Shown here one piece after another: positions 33,717-45,769 of a DNA stretch of 64,000 bases. This DNA is from Morchella semilibera (Eukaryota; Ascomycota; Pezizomycetes; Pezizales; Morchellaceae): contig WBVU01000008.1 in NCBI GenBank assembly GCA_009192285.1, positions 434,001-498,000 of the forward strand. Direction: 5' to 3'. The position numbers were made by a program, and so were the translations under genes. Each line of letters opens with the position of its first letter. The first letter of the stretch is position 1. The notes beneath the pieces were generated by a model. The model was not told the origin of the DNA. It did not search any database and saw only the letters and a list, made by a program, of their open reading frames with translations.

Positions 33717-33926
33717 AGGGTGACGGAGGGCGGTGGCTGAGAGGTGGCCCCTTAGGAACGTCCTGCGAAGCACCCGGTGCGGCCTTCCCGTGATTCGTGC
33801 TGTGTGTGTGGGTCCAATCGGGGATCAGCCGATCGTGGTGCTTTCTGGTCAGCAACCCCTCGTGGTCGTAGGAGCGGGGCAACACGCCTTCCCGTCCCCT
33901 TCCAACTACCATACCAGAAACAAATA

Positions 33927-36900
33927 ATGGCAGAAGTGCCCGCTTTCACCTTTCCCGCCACAGAGGGTAACAAAACTGTCCGAATTTCAAACATACCAAT
34001 ATCGGTTTGTCGCACTGTTCTTCAGAAATACCTTAAAGATCAGCTAGATAAGCGATTCGGCACCCTCGCAGAAGACAATACTGGCAAACTCTATATATCA
34101 CTGGCGCCTGACGCCTCGGCTGAAGACTGCCAGCGGTTTCAGGTGGCTACTATGACCTTCTCCCGACTTGTCGCTGTTCCCTCCGTTGTCATCCTGGGGC
34201 CTGGAGCCGGATTTAAAGGGACGGTAGACACTCATTTTCGGGGATTAACACCGCTCAACGACCCAGAAGACCCAACAATTGAGTGCGTACTACCCGTATG
34301 CTTCTGGGACTGCGGCTAACTGTGCTTGCAGTATCATCGCTGTAACTGGGCTAGCTGGGCATGCCTTCGGTTCGTGGAGGTCGCGGTACTGGCCGGAGAT
34401 GTGGCTGCGGGATCTTCTTCCGCAGGATATGGAGCACAGAGGTCATAGGGCGAGGGTTCTGACCTATGGCTATGATACTACTCTCAACGGAAGTCACTCA
34501 CATGCCGGGGTGAATGACCACTCCAAACAGTTTCTCGAGGCGGTAAAGGGAGCTAGGGCCACGGTGAGGAGGACAACGTTGCACGAAACAGCTCCATATA
34601 CTGAGGCTGATGATACATAGGACCCAAGTCGGCCACTGATCTTTATCGGGCACAGCCTCGGTGGCTTGGTGGTCAAAGAGGTGACTTTCTACATGATGCA
34701 TGTTTGCGCGAATTAGGCTGAATGGTTGCAGGCAATCGTCGTGTCGTTTCGGGAGAGTCAGGAGAGCAGCCTAGTACGCTCGTGCGCTGGTATGCTGTTC
34801 TTCAGTGTGCCGCACAAAGGGCTTGCAGGGGCTAGCCTAATTCCCATGGTGAATGGCCAGCCTAACGAGGGTCTGGTTCAAGACCTGTGCGGCAACAGTG
34901 ACTACTTGCGCAGCCTTGACCAGTCATTCGGCCAGATCGCCCCCAGTGCAATGGGCCTCAAAATCGTATCGTTTTATGAGACAAAGGAGACCCAGACTGT
35001 CAAGGTAATCTTCACTTTCCGGTCGACTAAACCAAAGAAGGGCTAATCTTTCCTGGCTCTAGGAAGTACGTCCTGGGGTGTGGAAGAAATGCGGGCCCTA
35101 CGTTCGAATGGTCAACGAGGAATCGGTTAAGCATGCAGGGAATGGCGAATATCTCTCAATGGAAGCGGATCATTCCTCGATTGTGAAATTTGGCGACCGC
35201 TCCGATCAGAATTATCAACGTGCCCGTAGCAAGTTACTAGAAATTGCCGATGCGATACCAACCCCACCCCCAGAATCTGAAGGTATGTCTCCAGACCCCT
35301 ACGCATCTATTAACGAAGGCATCCCCTCTAGTGATGGGCATGAGATACGTTATCTCAGCACTTCAAGACTGCCCTCCTCTTGAGACCCCCGAGACCAAAA
35401 TGAAAAGAGACAAGATCTGTCCAATCCTCGCCTTCTCTCCCCTTGTCTCGTCCCACGCCCATCACTAGTCTTCTCCCTCACTAATCTTCTCCACTTCCCT
35501 GATGCTAATGAGATCGCAGCTTCATCTGCCGAAAGAATAGAAATTTGCCAATGGCTCTATCCCGGCGTATTTGATGAGATCCATGTCGATATTAGCGGTA
35601 AACGGCAGAACGATACTGGCAAGTGGCTTCTCTCTGATCCCAAATTCGCGTCTTGGAGGAACAAGTCAGGGCCTCCCCTTCTCTGGGGTTGTGGGATTCG
35701 TGAGTAAATTTCAGATTTTTCAGTGTATTCTTTCTGTTCTTTTCCCGGTCAAAGACTAACAATAAGCTACCGACAGCTGGTGCTGGAAAGACATTCCTGT
35801 GGTATTTGCCCCGACCTGTTACCTCTCCATCCGGCTGACGTGACGCCCTCTGAGCAGCTCCCTTGTTATTGATGCGCTCAACGCCCAGTCAAGTAAGCGT
35901 ACAAGCACCACCGGGTTGGCATACATCTACTTCAACTATAAGGACCTAAGTCAGCAAAAGCCAGTTACGGTTCTCCGCAATCTCATCAAGCAGCTTATAA
36001 GCAAACCTAAGGCACTGAACGTTCCTATTCCTAAACAGGTTCAGTCCGTATACAGGAATAATTCCACAGCAGGCAGCACGCCACAACAAAAGGACCTGCA
36101 GGATGCTCTTGTTGCCAGCCTTAGGCCATTCACGGGGACATTCTTTGTATTTGATGCGTTGGATGAATGCGAAGAGAATATACGCAAAGACCTGCTACCA
36201 CTAATACATTGGATCGCCGGTAGTGGTGTCAGGGTCTTCCTCACGAGCCGTCCGTACCCCCAGGATATCGCAGATTCCCTCACCCCAACGGTTCTCAACA
36301 GTCACATTGAGATATTGGACCTGGCGGCCAAGGAGGAGGATGTCGTGATTTACATTGAGAGATCAATTGAGGAGCACATCAAGGCTCGGGACCTAATCAC
36401 TGGAGGTCTCAGAGAGAGGGTCGTTACTAGACTCGTCGAAGCATGCAAAGGAATGTAAGTTGTCACTGCCGCATATCCCTTACAGTACACACCGCCCAGG
36501 CCATCGCTCTTTAGGAAAGACCACCGTAGCCGCGGGGAGGAGATGATGCTACTCTATGGTTTGAATCGGAACTAAATCGTAATGGCAGGTTTCTACTCGT
36601 TCACTTCTACATTGAAGAGCTATGTCAATACCCGACGAGGAATCAGGTCGGACGCGCACTGGACAGCATAAACTCAACGCTTGGGAACGAAAACGCACTG
36701 GATGGGACCTACAGAAGAGCGGTCGAGAGTATCCGGGCACAGCATAGGAGTCGTGTCGCACTCGCCTTAAGAACCCTGAGATGGCTTCTAAGCGCACGCC
36801 GTCCACTCAGCATTGGCGAACTCCGTATGGCTGTTGCGGTGGACGGCTACGGGAGCTCGCATGAAGATGCCGATACCGATGTGTTTGACGAGGCGGATAT

Positions 36901-39900
36901 GCCAGACGAAGCATCAATCCTGGATGTGTGTCGTGGGTTAGTGATCATTGAGCATAAGAGCAGTACCATCAAGCTTTCCCACTACTCTGTGCAGGAGTAT
37001 CTCGAAAGGACCTGTGCAATCGGAGACTTGGCGGGCCGCCATCTCACGGTTGCTCTCGGCTGCCTAGGCTTGGTGCGCAGCCTACGGACCCGGATCACCA
37101 GACTAAAAAGCGGGGGGGCGTGGTGGGGCACGCCACTACAACACCTTTCATTTATGGAAATTTCAGCGCCAAACAAGCCCCTATACCATGACATGATCGA
37201 ATACATTAGAGAAAACCTACACAGGCACATGCAGAACTGCCATCACATTGCCTCCATAGAAACACTGCTCAAATTTCTGCGGGACGCGGATCTACTCGAG
37301 AGGCTTGGCTGCATGCCGGAAAGGTTAGCTAGGTACGTATACCGGCATAGTGGCGCTGCGCGGGCGTTGCCGTTGCATGAGGCGACAGCATGGGGAAGCA
37401 CCGCCCTCGTCAGTCGTCTACTGGAGGACAAAGCCGACCGTCTGCTGGGTCAGAACTACTATACGCCACTGCATATTGCTGCCCAGGAAAACCTGGCGGA
37501 TCTGGTTAGATTCTGGCTCGAGAATGGCGTTGAGGTGGATGCAAGAAGCACGGATAGGGAAACAGCCCTCCACTTCGCAATCGGGGCGGGTTCGATCGGT
37601 GCGGCTCGGTTACTGCTCGGCAGCGGCGCGGATCTGGAGAGAGCAGCTTCAGAGCCTACAGAATGTATAGATATCACCACGAGTGTTGATATGCTAGACC
37701 TACTATTAAGGTCTAGGCTAAGCTTAGAGCATAGGGGTTGGAAGATGTTGCAAGACGCCGTAAAATCCTGTAGTCATGCTCTTTTGGAATTACTACTCCG
37801 GCAGGGCGTGAGAATACAGGCCCCTTCCGACAGGGACAGACTGGAGCTGCTGCATGAGGCGGTGGGGCGTGGGGATACCGATATAGTTCGATCGCTACTA
37901 CAGCAAGGCTACTGGGTGGGCGGGGTGGAGGTGGAAATCGGTGAGGAGGATGACAGTTACATGTATTTGTTTGAAGGTCCTCGGCACCGTACCTCACGCG
38001 GCAAACTAGCGAGCCCGCGGTATATTTCCGGTGAAACACCGCTACATCTCGCGGTAAGGGGTGACCACATAGATATCCTTCGCTTGCTGCTGGACCATGT
38101 TAGGGGTCCAGGGGGGGCGTCGCAGTCGTCGTCATCGTCGGGTGGCCATGTTCTAGCACCGCGTGTGAATCAACACGCTCATATCGATTCGCGAGATATC
38201 GAAGGCCACACTCCGCTATGGTATGCGCTCGACTTAGGCGGCGAGCGCAGCGCAGCCTTGATGAGTATTCTTCTCGATGCCGGCGCCAACCCTAATGCGC
38301 CCCCCTCCAATGGTAGGGACGTCACGTTACTACATCAGGCAGCGGAAGCTGGCAATATAGCTTGCATCAGTTTGCTTCTGGACGCCGGTGCGGATATCCA
38401 TAGTCGAGGCGATGACGAGATGTCCACGCTACACTATGCCGCCAGGTCATCGAACCCAGAGGCGATCTCCCTGCTCATCGATAAAGGCTTAGCCGTTGAC
38501 TTGCGAGATAAGTACCAAAGAACACCGCTACACCATGCCAGGGGGAAATCTGCCTTGGCGCTGCTGAAATATGGGGCGGTCATTGAAGCACGGGACATCA
38601 AACATATGACAGCAATGCATCATGCTGCATCAAGGGACGATTCAGATGCGATTTCGGTTCTCGCAGAGAAGGGTGCGAGCGTTGAGGCACGAGATATTGA
38701 TCAAAAGTCGCCCCTACACCACGCAGTGCAGATCATATATGGGACCGACACGGGGAATAGTAGTATTGTCCTCCTGCTGAGAAATGGAGCATCGCTAAAC
38801 CCGAAGGACAGCAGCGGGAGCACGCCTCTACAATGTACATTCAATCGGCGTAAGCGGGATTCAGGGTGGGAAAGTACGGCAAAGATATTGGTCAAGGCGG
38901 GCGCCGACGTGAACGCTGCTGAGAAAGATAAACTGGGATTATTGCATTACGCTGTGAGGAAGCTTGGCACTGATTTTCTTACCCTGCTCTTGGATGCACC
39001 CGGTGCGGACATAAACGCCCGTGACGGCAATGGACGGACGCCACTACATTACGCAGCCCGGGGGGCCCTTTCAAAAATGGAGAGGGTTAAACTCCTAGTA
39101 GATAGGGGTGCTAATGTAAATGCCAAGGACATCAATGGAGAAACGCCACTAGAATACCTTCTCGGCCGGGGTCGTAGCGAGTGGGGGTCTAGGAGAGGCC
39201 GCGGGCATTGGTACTTTCGGTGGGATGAGGCGGTACATATCTTGATCAAGGCAGGCGCCAACGTGAACCCTGTTGAAAAGGATAAAGTGGGATTATTGCA
39301 TCTCGCTGCGTTGGGTGGTAGTGTAGAGACGCTGGCCCAGCTCCTGGATGCGCCCGGTTCAGACATAAACGCCCGCGACGGTGACGGACGGGTGCCACTA
39401 CATTTCGCAATCGAGGGCCAATATCACGGGATAAATGGGATCAAGCTTCTAGTAGACAGAGGTGCCGATGTAAATGCCAAGGACATCAATGGAAAGACAG
39501 CACTAGAATATCGTCTGGAATGGGGCCGCAACGAACGGGAGTCAAGGGGGGGCCGCAACGGACGGGTGTCGAAGTGTGGCTGCGGGTATTGGTACCTCAT
39601 GTGGGGTAAGGCTGTACAGATACTGATCAAGGCGGGCGCCAAGGTGAACCCTGTTGAAAAGGATAAAGTGGGATTATTGCATCTCGCTGCGTCGGGTGCT
39701 AGTGTAAAGATGCTGGCCCTGCTCCTGGATGCGCCGGGTGCGGACATAAACGCCCGCGACGGTGACGGACGAGTACCACTACATTACGCAAGCGAGGTTA
39801 TCGAATACCAGAAGGGGCTCAGGTTCCTAGTGGATAACGGTGCCGATGTTAACGCTAAGGATTTTAATGGAAAGACGCCACTACGATATCTCCTAGATTC

Positions 39901-41221
39901 GTACCAGAACACTACAGGGTTAGAAAAAGCAATGCGGATATTGATCAAGGCGGGCGCCGACGTGAACGCTGTTGATAAGAATGGAGTGGGACTACTGCAT
40001 CTCGTTGCGTCGAAACATGACAAGGGGATCATGGCTCTGCTCTTGGATTCTGGCGCAGATACAAATGCCCGCGACAGTGACGGACAAGTCCCACTACATC
40101 ACGCAATCGAAGCACTCAAAAAATTCGAAGACGGCGGGATGATTAAGCTCCTGGTGGATAAAGGTGCCAATGTTAACACCAAGGACATCAATGGAAAGAC
40201 GCCGTTACAGGATCTTCTGGGTTGGGCCCGCGAGTCCTGTGACTGGGAGTGGAAAATGGCAATTTGGATATTGATCAAGGCGGGCGCCGACGTGAACATT
40301 GTTGACAATGATAAAGTACGTTTATTGCATCTCGCTGCGTCGAAACATGACAAGGTAATTCTGGCTCTGCTCTTGAATGCGGGCGCAGACATAAACGCCC
40401 GCGACGGCGATGAACAGGTGCCACTACATCACGCGGTGCACGCTCTTGGTGACGAGATGGAGGAGAAGCTCAAACTCCTGACAGGTAGGGGTGCCGATGT
40501 CAACTCCAGGGATGTCAATGGACACACGCCACTCCGATATCTTCTGGATTCGGACCACGACCCTCCGAGGCTGAAAGAAGCAATGCGGATATTGATCAAG
40601 GCGGGCGCCGACGTGAACGCTTTTGATAATAATAAAGTGGGGCTATTGCACCTCGTGGCATCGAAATATGACAAGGGGATCATGGCCCTGCTCTTGGATT
40701 CCGGTGCAGACATCCACGCCCGCGACAGTGACGGGCGATTACCACTGCATCACGCAATCGAAGCTCTCAAAGAATTCGAAGACGGCGGGGAGATCAACCT
40801 CCTAGTGGATAAAGGTGCCAATGTTAACGCCAAGGACATCAATGGAATGACGCCGTTACGGGATCTTCTCGGTTGGGCCCGCGAATCCTGTGACTGGGAG
40901 TGGGAAGAAGCAATAGGGATATTGGTCAAGGCGGGCGCGGACATGAACATTGGCAATGGTAAAGTATGTTTATTCCATCTCGCTGCGTCGAGACATGACA
41001 AGGGAATTCTGGCTCTGCCCTTGGATGCCGGCGCGGACATAAACGCCCGCGACGGTGTCGCACAAGTACCCTTAGATCACGCAGCGAAGCACATGAGGCC
41101 CGAGGAGGCTGAGGAGAATATCAGATTCTTAGTAGACAGGGGTGCCGACCGAGAGACCAGGGACACCACTGGAAACCCCACACTACACCACTCTTCCAGT
41201 AGGAACCGGAAGCGTGGTTGA
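33927..41221 (+). CDS. NLR1: alpha/beta-hydrolase-NACHT-ankyrin STAND protein (2191 aa)
   Basis: Predicted intracellular NLR-type sensor. Exons by frame and GT-AG sites: 33927-34282, 34332-34563, 34621-34680, 34732-35004, 35063-35282, 35520-35699, 35777-35801, 35858-36454, 36589-41221; all phases fit. Residues about 119-310 form a lipase-like hydrolase: VTGLAGHAFGSW, then GHSLGG with nucleophile Ser208, and a candidate His in ADHSSIVKFG. NACHT follows, with P-loop GIPGAGKT (439-446, split by introns around a 25-bp exon), Walker B FFVFDALDE near 548 and RVFLTSRP. The winged-helix region has LSHYSVQEYL near 780. Ankyrins run from about 900 to the end; the last 775 residues are seven triple-ankyrin units. 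The start at 33927 has A at -3 and G at +4; an in-frame ATG 150 bp upstream is less likely. It converges on NLR2. A putative effector role for the hydrolase is inferred from fungal NLRs. The 134-bp and 237-bp introns are the least certain. Confidence 0.85.
38894..41221 (+). repeat. Coding higher-order repeat: seven triple-ankyrin units in NLR1
   Basis: Units starting KAGA[DNK][VM]N begin at 38894, 39248, 39629, 39947, 40277, 40598 and 40928, so the lengths are 354, 381, 318, 330, 321, 330 and a shortened last one. Each unit holds three ankyrin modules (KAGADVN..., LLLDAGADINARDGDG..., LLVDKGANVNAKDINGKTPL...). Units 4 and 6 resemble each other most (LLDSGAD, HAIEALKKFEDGG, GWARESCDWEW), and so do units 5 and 7, which points to duplication of a two-unit block. 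All remain in frame. Confidence 0.9.
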
Positions 41222-41304
41222 ATGTGTTAGGTAACCATGGAGTTCTTTTTGTTAAGAATTTGGTTCACGGTTATTTCGAATATCTCCTTTCTTCTTTTTT
41301 TTTT

Positions 41305-41415
41305 CTTTCGGCTCGCAGGATACATCCCTCTTTTTTTCTTTTTTTTCTTTCAGCTCGCAGGATATATTCCTCTTTTTTCTTTTCTTTTTTCTTTTCAGCT
41401 CGTAGCGAATATTCG
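41305..41415. repeat. Pyrimidine-rich tandem repeat after NLR1
   Basis: About two and a half copies of CTCGCAGGATAYATYCCTC plus a T/C run, starting 85 bp after the NLR1 stop. It lies in the probable 3' UTR or just beyond it. Confidence 0.7.
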
Positions 41416-41419
41416 TCCG

Positions 41420-42505
41420 TTCATGGCCGCGATTCCCGCAGTCCTCTATCTACATTGTCGTGCGATATCGATTTTTTTGATGTTTGATGGGACAACTAGT
41501 TACCAATACGAAATGGTACTTGAGGGACACAATTCCTAAATGGTTTGAACACCTATTCCATCCCCGCATCCTGGCTGTTAACCCTTGCAGTGAACAGATA
41601 AATTCGGACAGCTAGCTATTGACTATACGGATGCATCATCAGGAGGAGCAGTCCCGAAGGTTGGGATGGAGAAGGAAGAAAGGAGGGAATAATAGGAAAG
41701 AGAGCGAGGAAAGGAGGCTAAAAACGGGATGAGGAGGACTTCGAGAGGAAAGAGGACAAGGTGGGGGAGCAAAATCATTTAAGCATAAAAAGGACGAGAT
41801 TGTGTCATTGTTTATTGGTGATTGTTTACTTTAGTATGGATTGTATTTTGTTTGAAAGTGGCGATGGAGGAAGACCGACAGGTTCAGGAGATAGAATAGT
41901 GTGTTGTTAGCCTTGAGGCTGTATGTGATTACTGAGTCAAACGAGGAAAAAAAGAAGGAAAAAAAAAACAGTCCCAGAAATTACTATGTACCCCCCCACC
42001 TTATCCGCGTGATATTCAAGCAGCATAGTCCCACTCGGTGGATTTGATGGTACATAAGGCACCCGATGGTTCATAAGGCGGGACCCAGTGTAAACAGTAA
42101 TAAAAAAATACTATATGACCCGTACTCCCCTCTATATATTCAACCGGGTGCCCGACCGGCTAATCATCATACAAACACTGCTTCTTTACCGCGGTGTAAT
42201 ATGCAGTGCGCATGAAAGAACCCATTTCCCGCCTATGATATGCCGTCTATACTACGTACATTGCAAGCGCAGATCTAGTTTTATTTATGAGGACGAGGAG
42301 AAGAAACAAATGGTTCAATGTCCCCTGCCTTTTGCCGGGTGTGCATTGGCCCTAGGGAAGGCGGCAATATCTCAACACTAGGTATCGTGGGGGGCATTAT
42401 ATTATACTAGAGGCTTACACCACGGTTCTTCTCGCCAAGGTAATAACCCATCGATCCGATCTAGCGGCAGTCCCCCGGAATTTCACCCCGCCCCACTTCC
42501 TCATT
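41420..42505. other. Intergenic stretch, nothing recognised
   Basis: No reading frame over 90 codons and no recognisable repeat apart from homopolymer runs. Confidence 0.5.
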
Positions 42506-42509
42506 ATGG

Positions 42510-42822
42510 GTAATACAAAAGTAAATTCCTAGGCCCGGAGGGCGCAAGTCAGCTCCCATCGCAAGCAAGCACGGGACGGGAAGGATAGGTGTAGTGCTGG
42601 GTTCTGGGAGTGTCGCAGGGATATCTATATATGTGTGCCAGGAAAGAGTATCCGGAGGTTCTGCATGAAGAGAGTTCATGAGTTGTGGGGGTTCTTGCGT
42701 ACCTATGTGGGATTTAGATGAGTGCACGGCGGGAGGTGGTATAGGAGTAGTAGTTAGGGGGGGGGGAGGCGAGGCGCGGGGTGGGAGAGCAGACTGCCGA
42801 GTGGGTTGATTGTCTTGGCATT
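42510..42822 (+). repeat. Composite dispersed repeat, copy 1
   Basis: Matches 56580-56890 along its length: TGCTGGGTTCTGGGAGTGTC, GAAAGAGTATCCGGAGGTTC, AGAGAGTTCATGAGTTGTG, GAGGCGAGGCGCG, CGAGTGGGTTGATTGTCTTG. Both copies are followed by a GTCGG/GATATC repeat, but here a family 2 element lies between the two. Confidence 0.7.
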
Positions 42823-42839
42823 GGCCCTGGAGGGATTCC

Positions 42840-43005
42840 TTCTAAGAGATTTTTTTGAACCTTATATATTCCTTGAATCATACTTATACCATACATAAAA
42901 AGGCTTGAAAAGAAATCTATAAGGTCCTTATCAGACTAATCTTTGACTAAGCCCTCGCTAAAGCTGAAATCAGGCCCATAGGAATATCCGATCGGGCGTT
43001 AAAGT
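42840..43005 (+). mobile_element. TA-type element family 2, degraded copy
   Basis: Shares GACTAAGCC, TGAAATCAGGCCCATAGG and the right end AGGAATATCCGATCGGGCG, followed by TTAAAGTGG, with the element at 62129-62302. The left terminal repeat is not recognisable. Absent from the matching place in the 56.6-57.1 kb copy. Confidence 0.6.
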
Positions 43006-43014
43006 GGTTATATC

Positions 43015-43315
43015 GTTCCGACTCTTGGTGAGAGACCTCTTTGAGAGCACTCCAGCGTCGGGGGGCTGCTGCATGGAGGAGGTCGGGGGGCTGTCGGATC
43101 CCAATAAAGCTTTTTTTTAGCTTCCGACAAGAATGTCCCAGACTCCGACATAACGATTAAGGTTTATTCTGACCCCGATATCACAATTCGGGCTTTTACA
43201 TTACATTTCGGGGACCGATAAGGAGATGGAGAGTGTCGGAAAGATATTATTCCAGATCCTACCGTAGCAGGCGAGGTATGTACAGCCAGGAGAGATGGGT
43301 ACGAGATCTAATTTA
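43015..43315 (+). repeat. GTCGG/GATATC dispersed repeat, copy 4
   Basis: TATCGTTCCGACTCTTGGTG, GGAGGTCGGGGGGCTGTCGG, TTTTAGCTTCCGACAAGAA, CCCCGATATCACAATTCGGG, GAGAGTGTCGGAAAG, GATGGGTACGAGATCTAA. The most complete set of family landmarks in the window. Confidence 0.7.
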
Positions 43316-43319
43316 GGCC

Positions 43320-44280
43320 AAGGAGGCTACTCTACATCCCGTATGTCGTATGTACCCCGGGGGTCCTCAAGGTGGTGCAACGGCGACAGAAATCACTAAC
43401 CTCGCAGCTACTGACCACCATGCCCAAAGGTTGAGATTCATATATGTCGAATTACATCAGGCGGATCTGCATAATAATATTAAATGGAAATACAAATGAA
43501 AAAGATTGACTCGGCCTAGCTTTGATGGTGGTCGCGACACCAGAATATTGAGCTCGAAACCCATATGAAGCTAGAATGCCACAAAGTTCTATCTCCGGAC
43601 AAAGTCACCACTTGCATGGGTTACGGCTCAGTTAGATGCAGCGGGGCAACGGTCGAGGGAAGGAACACAGAGAGACGCGCGCACACTGGTAGATACGCAG
43701 AGCCACTCCCACGGAGAAACAAACAGGGGCCTCACCCTCGAAATTCCATCCCTTCTAAACATATTGCTGGCTTCTGGCGGGGCATCACCGATGTTGAGCT
43801 AACAAACACCTCTCGGGATCCCGTCCCTAGAGTAGGTTTTTCTATATTTATATAGTTTCACGAGGTTGGATCTGCATGCGGTGTGGCAAAAGGGAGACCT
43901 TGACTAGGGCCCGGGTCTGCGTGCACCTGGGTGGATTGGTTAGGGCCAGGGTTAACAACTGGAAATATAGATTTGATATTCCTACGGAAGGTCTTTCATT
44001 CTATATATGCCGTGCGTCGCCGGTGAGTTACTCCAAATGGTTTGTGCTGCGAAGCTGCGTACGCCCTGGACTGGTGTCCAATTTTCCCTAGGGGCTCCAG
44101 CTTATATATAGCAAGGTTGGTTTTGTGTGCGCGCAGAGATTGTATACTTCGTCTTTTGACAGAGCGGGGTCCATCCATTATGGTGCGGTGTACCGGGGGT
44201 GTTGAGCGGAAGTGGTCGGGACCTGGTAAGTGCATGTCGCGGGGAAAGCGAACACTAGGCTAACCCATGCCCTAGACGCA
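43320..44280. other. Intergenic stretch, nothing recognised
   Basis: Short frames only, none with a domain. Confidence 0.5.
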
Positions 44281-44284
44281 TATC

Positions 44285-44620
44285 CTTCCGAAGCTTGGTG
44301 AGATCCTCTTGAGCAAACCAGCCAGCGGACTCAACTGCTATTGCATACCCGGAAAAGAATTCTCATGGCTAGGAAAGCTAGCTGCTGTCGGGATCGGAGG
44401 GCTGTCGGAGAGGTGTCGGGGCCCTCCTACATATTCCCCGACATTCGTTTTGGCCTCCGACAGGAAAATAAGGTTTATTTTTCGCCCGATATCACATTTA
44501 AGAGCCCGATATCACATTTCAGAGTCCGATATCGTAAGTGGAGAGTGTCGGAGTTTTTTCCCCGGCATTTCCCAGGACCCGCTCGTAGGGATGGGTATGA
44601 GACTAACATTTTGACTTATG
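44285..44620 (+). repeat. GTCGG/GATATC dispersed repeat, copy 5
   Basis: Starts CTTCCGAAGCTTGGTGAGAT, contains GGAGGGCTGTCGGAGAGGTG, CCTCCGACAGGAAAATAAGG, two consecutive GCCCGATATCACATTT-like units, AGAGTCCGATATCG and GAGAGTGTCGGAG. It ends at GATGGGTATGAGACTAA. Confidence 0.7.
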
Positions 44621-44861
44621 GAGTATGTTTACAAATATACATAAATGGCATCGCTAAAAACCTTTCAACCAGACAAGATGTTAACCTCCACCACAGATAT
44701 ACCTAGAATTTGATCTCATGGATTTTTTACATTTTGTCTTGTTGAGGGGTTGTCAGAGGGGTAGATTTTGCCGCCTTTGAGCTAGCGGCACCATATATTT
44801 ACATACCCCCGCCGTAGCAAAATGCGGGTATCTAGCCCCAAGCTTTAAATCGACAAGGTTA

Positions 44862-44995
44862 CATGCAGGGTCCCGGAACCCCGCACCCCACGGAGGTACA
44901 CAGCCCTACCGATAAGACACCCCTGCATGGCCCACACAGCGCGTCTCAAAGCCTCATCCTCAGTTCCCGCATCTCACACCAGAGACGGAAGTGCT
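44862..44995 (+). repeat. SINE-like short repeat, copy 2
   Basis: GGTACACAGCCCTACCGATA, AGACACCCCTGCATGGCCCA and AAAGCCTCATCCTCAGTTCC correspond in order to the 21244-21370 copy. Neither copy has a clear tail or target duplication. Confidence 0.35.
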
Positions 44996-44999
44996 GGGA

Positions 45000-45540
45000 T
45001 ATACATCGCGAGCGACACATTAAAGAGGCGCCATGTGTAAACGAGTGCTGCAAGCAAGCAGCACCCCCGCGGTGGCGAGTATATCTGTATCAATTGCCAA
45101 AGATAGAGCGATCCTGGTAAAGGTTTTGGAATGCAAACACACACTTGCATGTTAGCACCAGATGCAGGGCGGAAAACTGGAAAACTGCAAATACACAAGC
45201 CTGGCTTTAACGCGTTGTTCCTGCTCATCTATGGCCTGGGTCACTGAAGAAACATCACCTCCCCATTGGCATTTATGGGGCCAGCAACAGAAAGTAACCC
45301 TTACAGTCTCCCTCTTTAAAGACCTTGAAGAAAGGTTTATCGGGAATCAACCGGCCACCAACCTCCGCCCTCAAGGCTGCGAATGACACAAAGAATTCAC
45401 CCCTCCCTTTAGACCGGTAATAGAATTAGAGTATAGTAATCAATAGTAAGAATTGTGGGGTGAAGAGTGTGGAAGGAAGCGCATGACTTTTATCTTATAT
45501 TTTATTTCCATTTTCCTCCTGTTTAGGACTATGATGTCTC
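45000..45540. other. Intergenic stretch, nothing recognised
   Basis: No supported feature. Confidence 0.45.
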
Positions 45541-45543
45541 CTA

Positions 45544-45764
45544 TGGTGGGGGAACCCTTGAGCAAGCGACATTGTCCCAGCCCAAATATTTTTATAACTC
45601 AATAATAGAAAATGATTTTAAAAATCCAAGCAGATAGAATGATAGAGAGGGTAAAAATGAGTTGATCTATCTAATGAAATTAAAAATATGTGTTGTGGTT
45701 GATGAGCTATAATGGGTCAAACTTGAGGTGTTCAAACTACTCCGCGTCAAGGGTTCCCCCACCA
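45544..45764. mobile_element. TA-flanked element, family 3-like (221 bp)
   Basis: Perfect 18-bp terminal inverted repeats TGGTGGGGGAACCCTTGA / TCAAGGGTTCCCCCACCA, flanked by TA. The outer TGGTGGSGGA is shared with the family 3 elements at 32.5 and 59.6 kb, but the interior differs. Confidence 0.87.
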
Positions 45765-45769
45765 TATCC

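Noticed and set aside
36455-36588. Extra short exon within the 134-bp NLR1 intron
   Set aside because: Internal AG and GT sites exist, but no piece adds sequence that resembles the family; a single intron keeps the conserved GMF junction.
38701-41040. Series of minus-strand frames in NLR1
   Set aside because: They recur at the spacing of the ankyrin units and are antisense shadows of the repeat.
44974-45228. Small Cys-rich minus-strand frame
   Set aside because: No signal peptide-like start and no regular cysteine spacing; it overlaps the SINE-like repeat.
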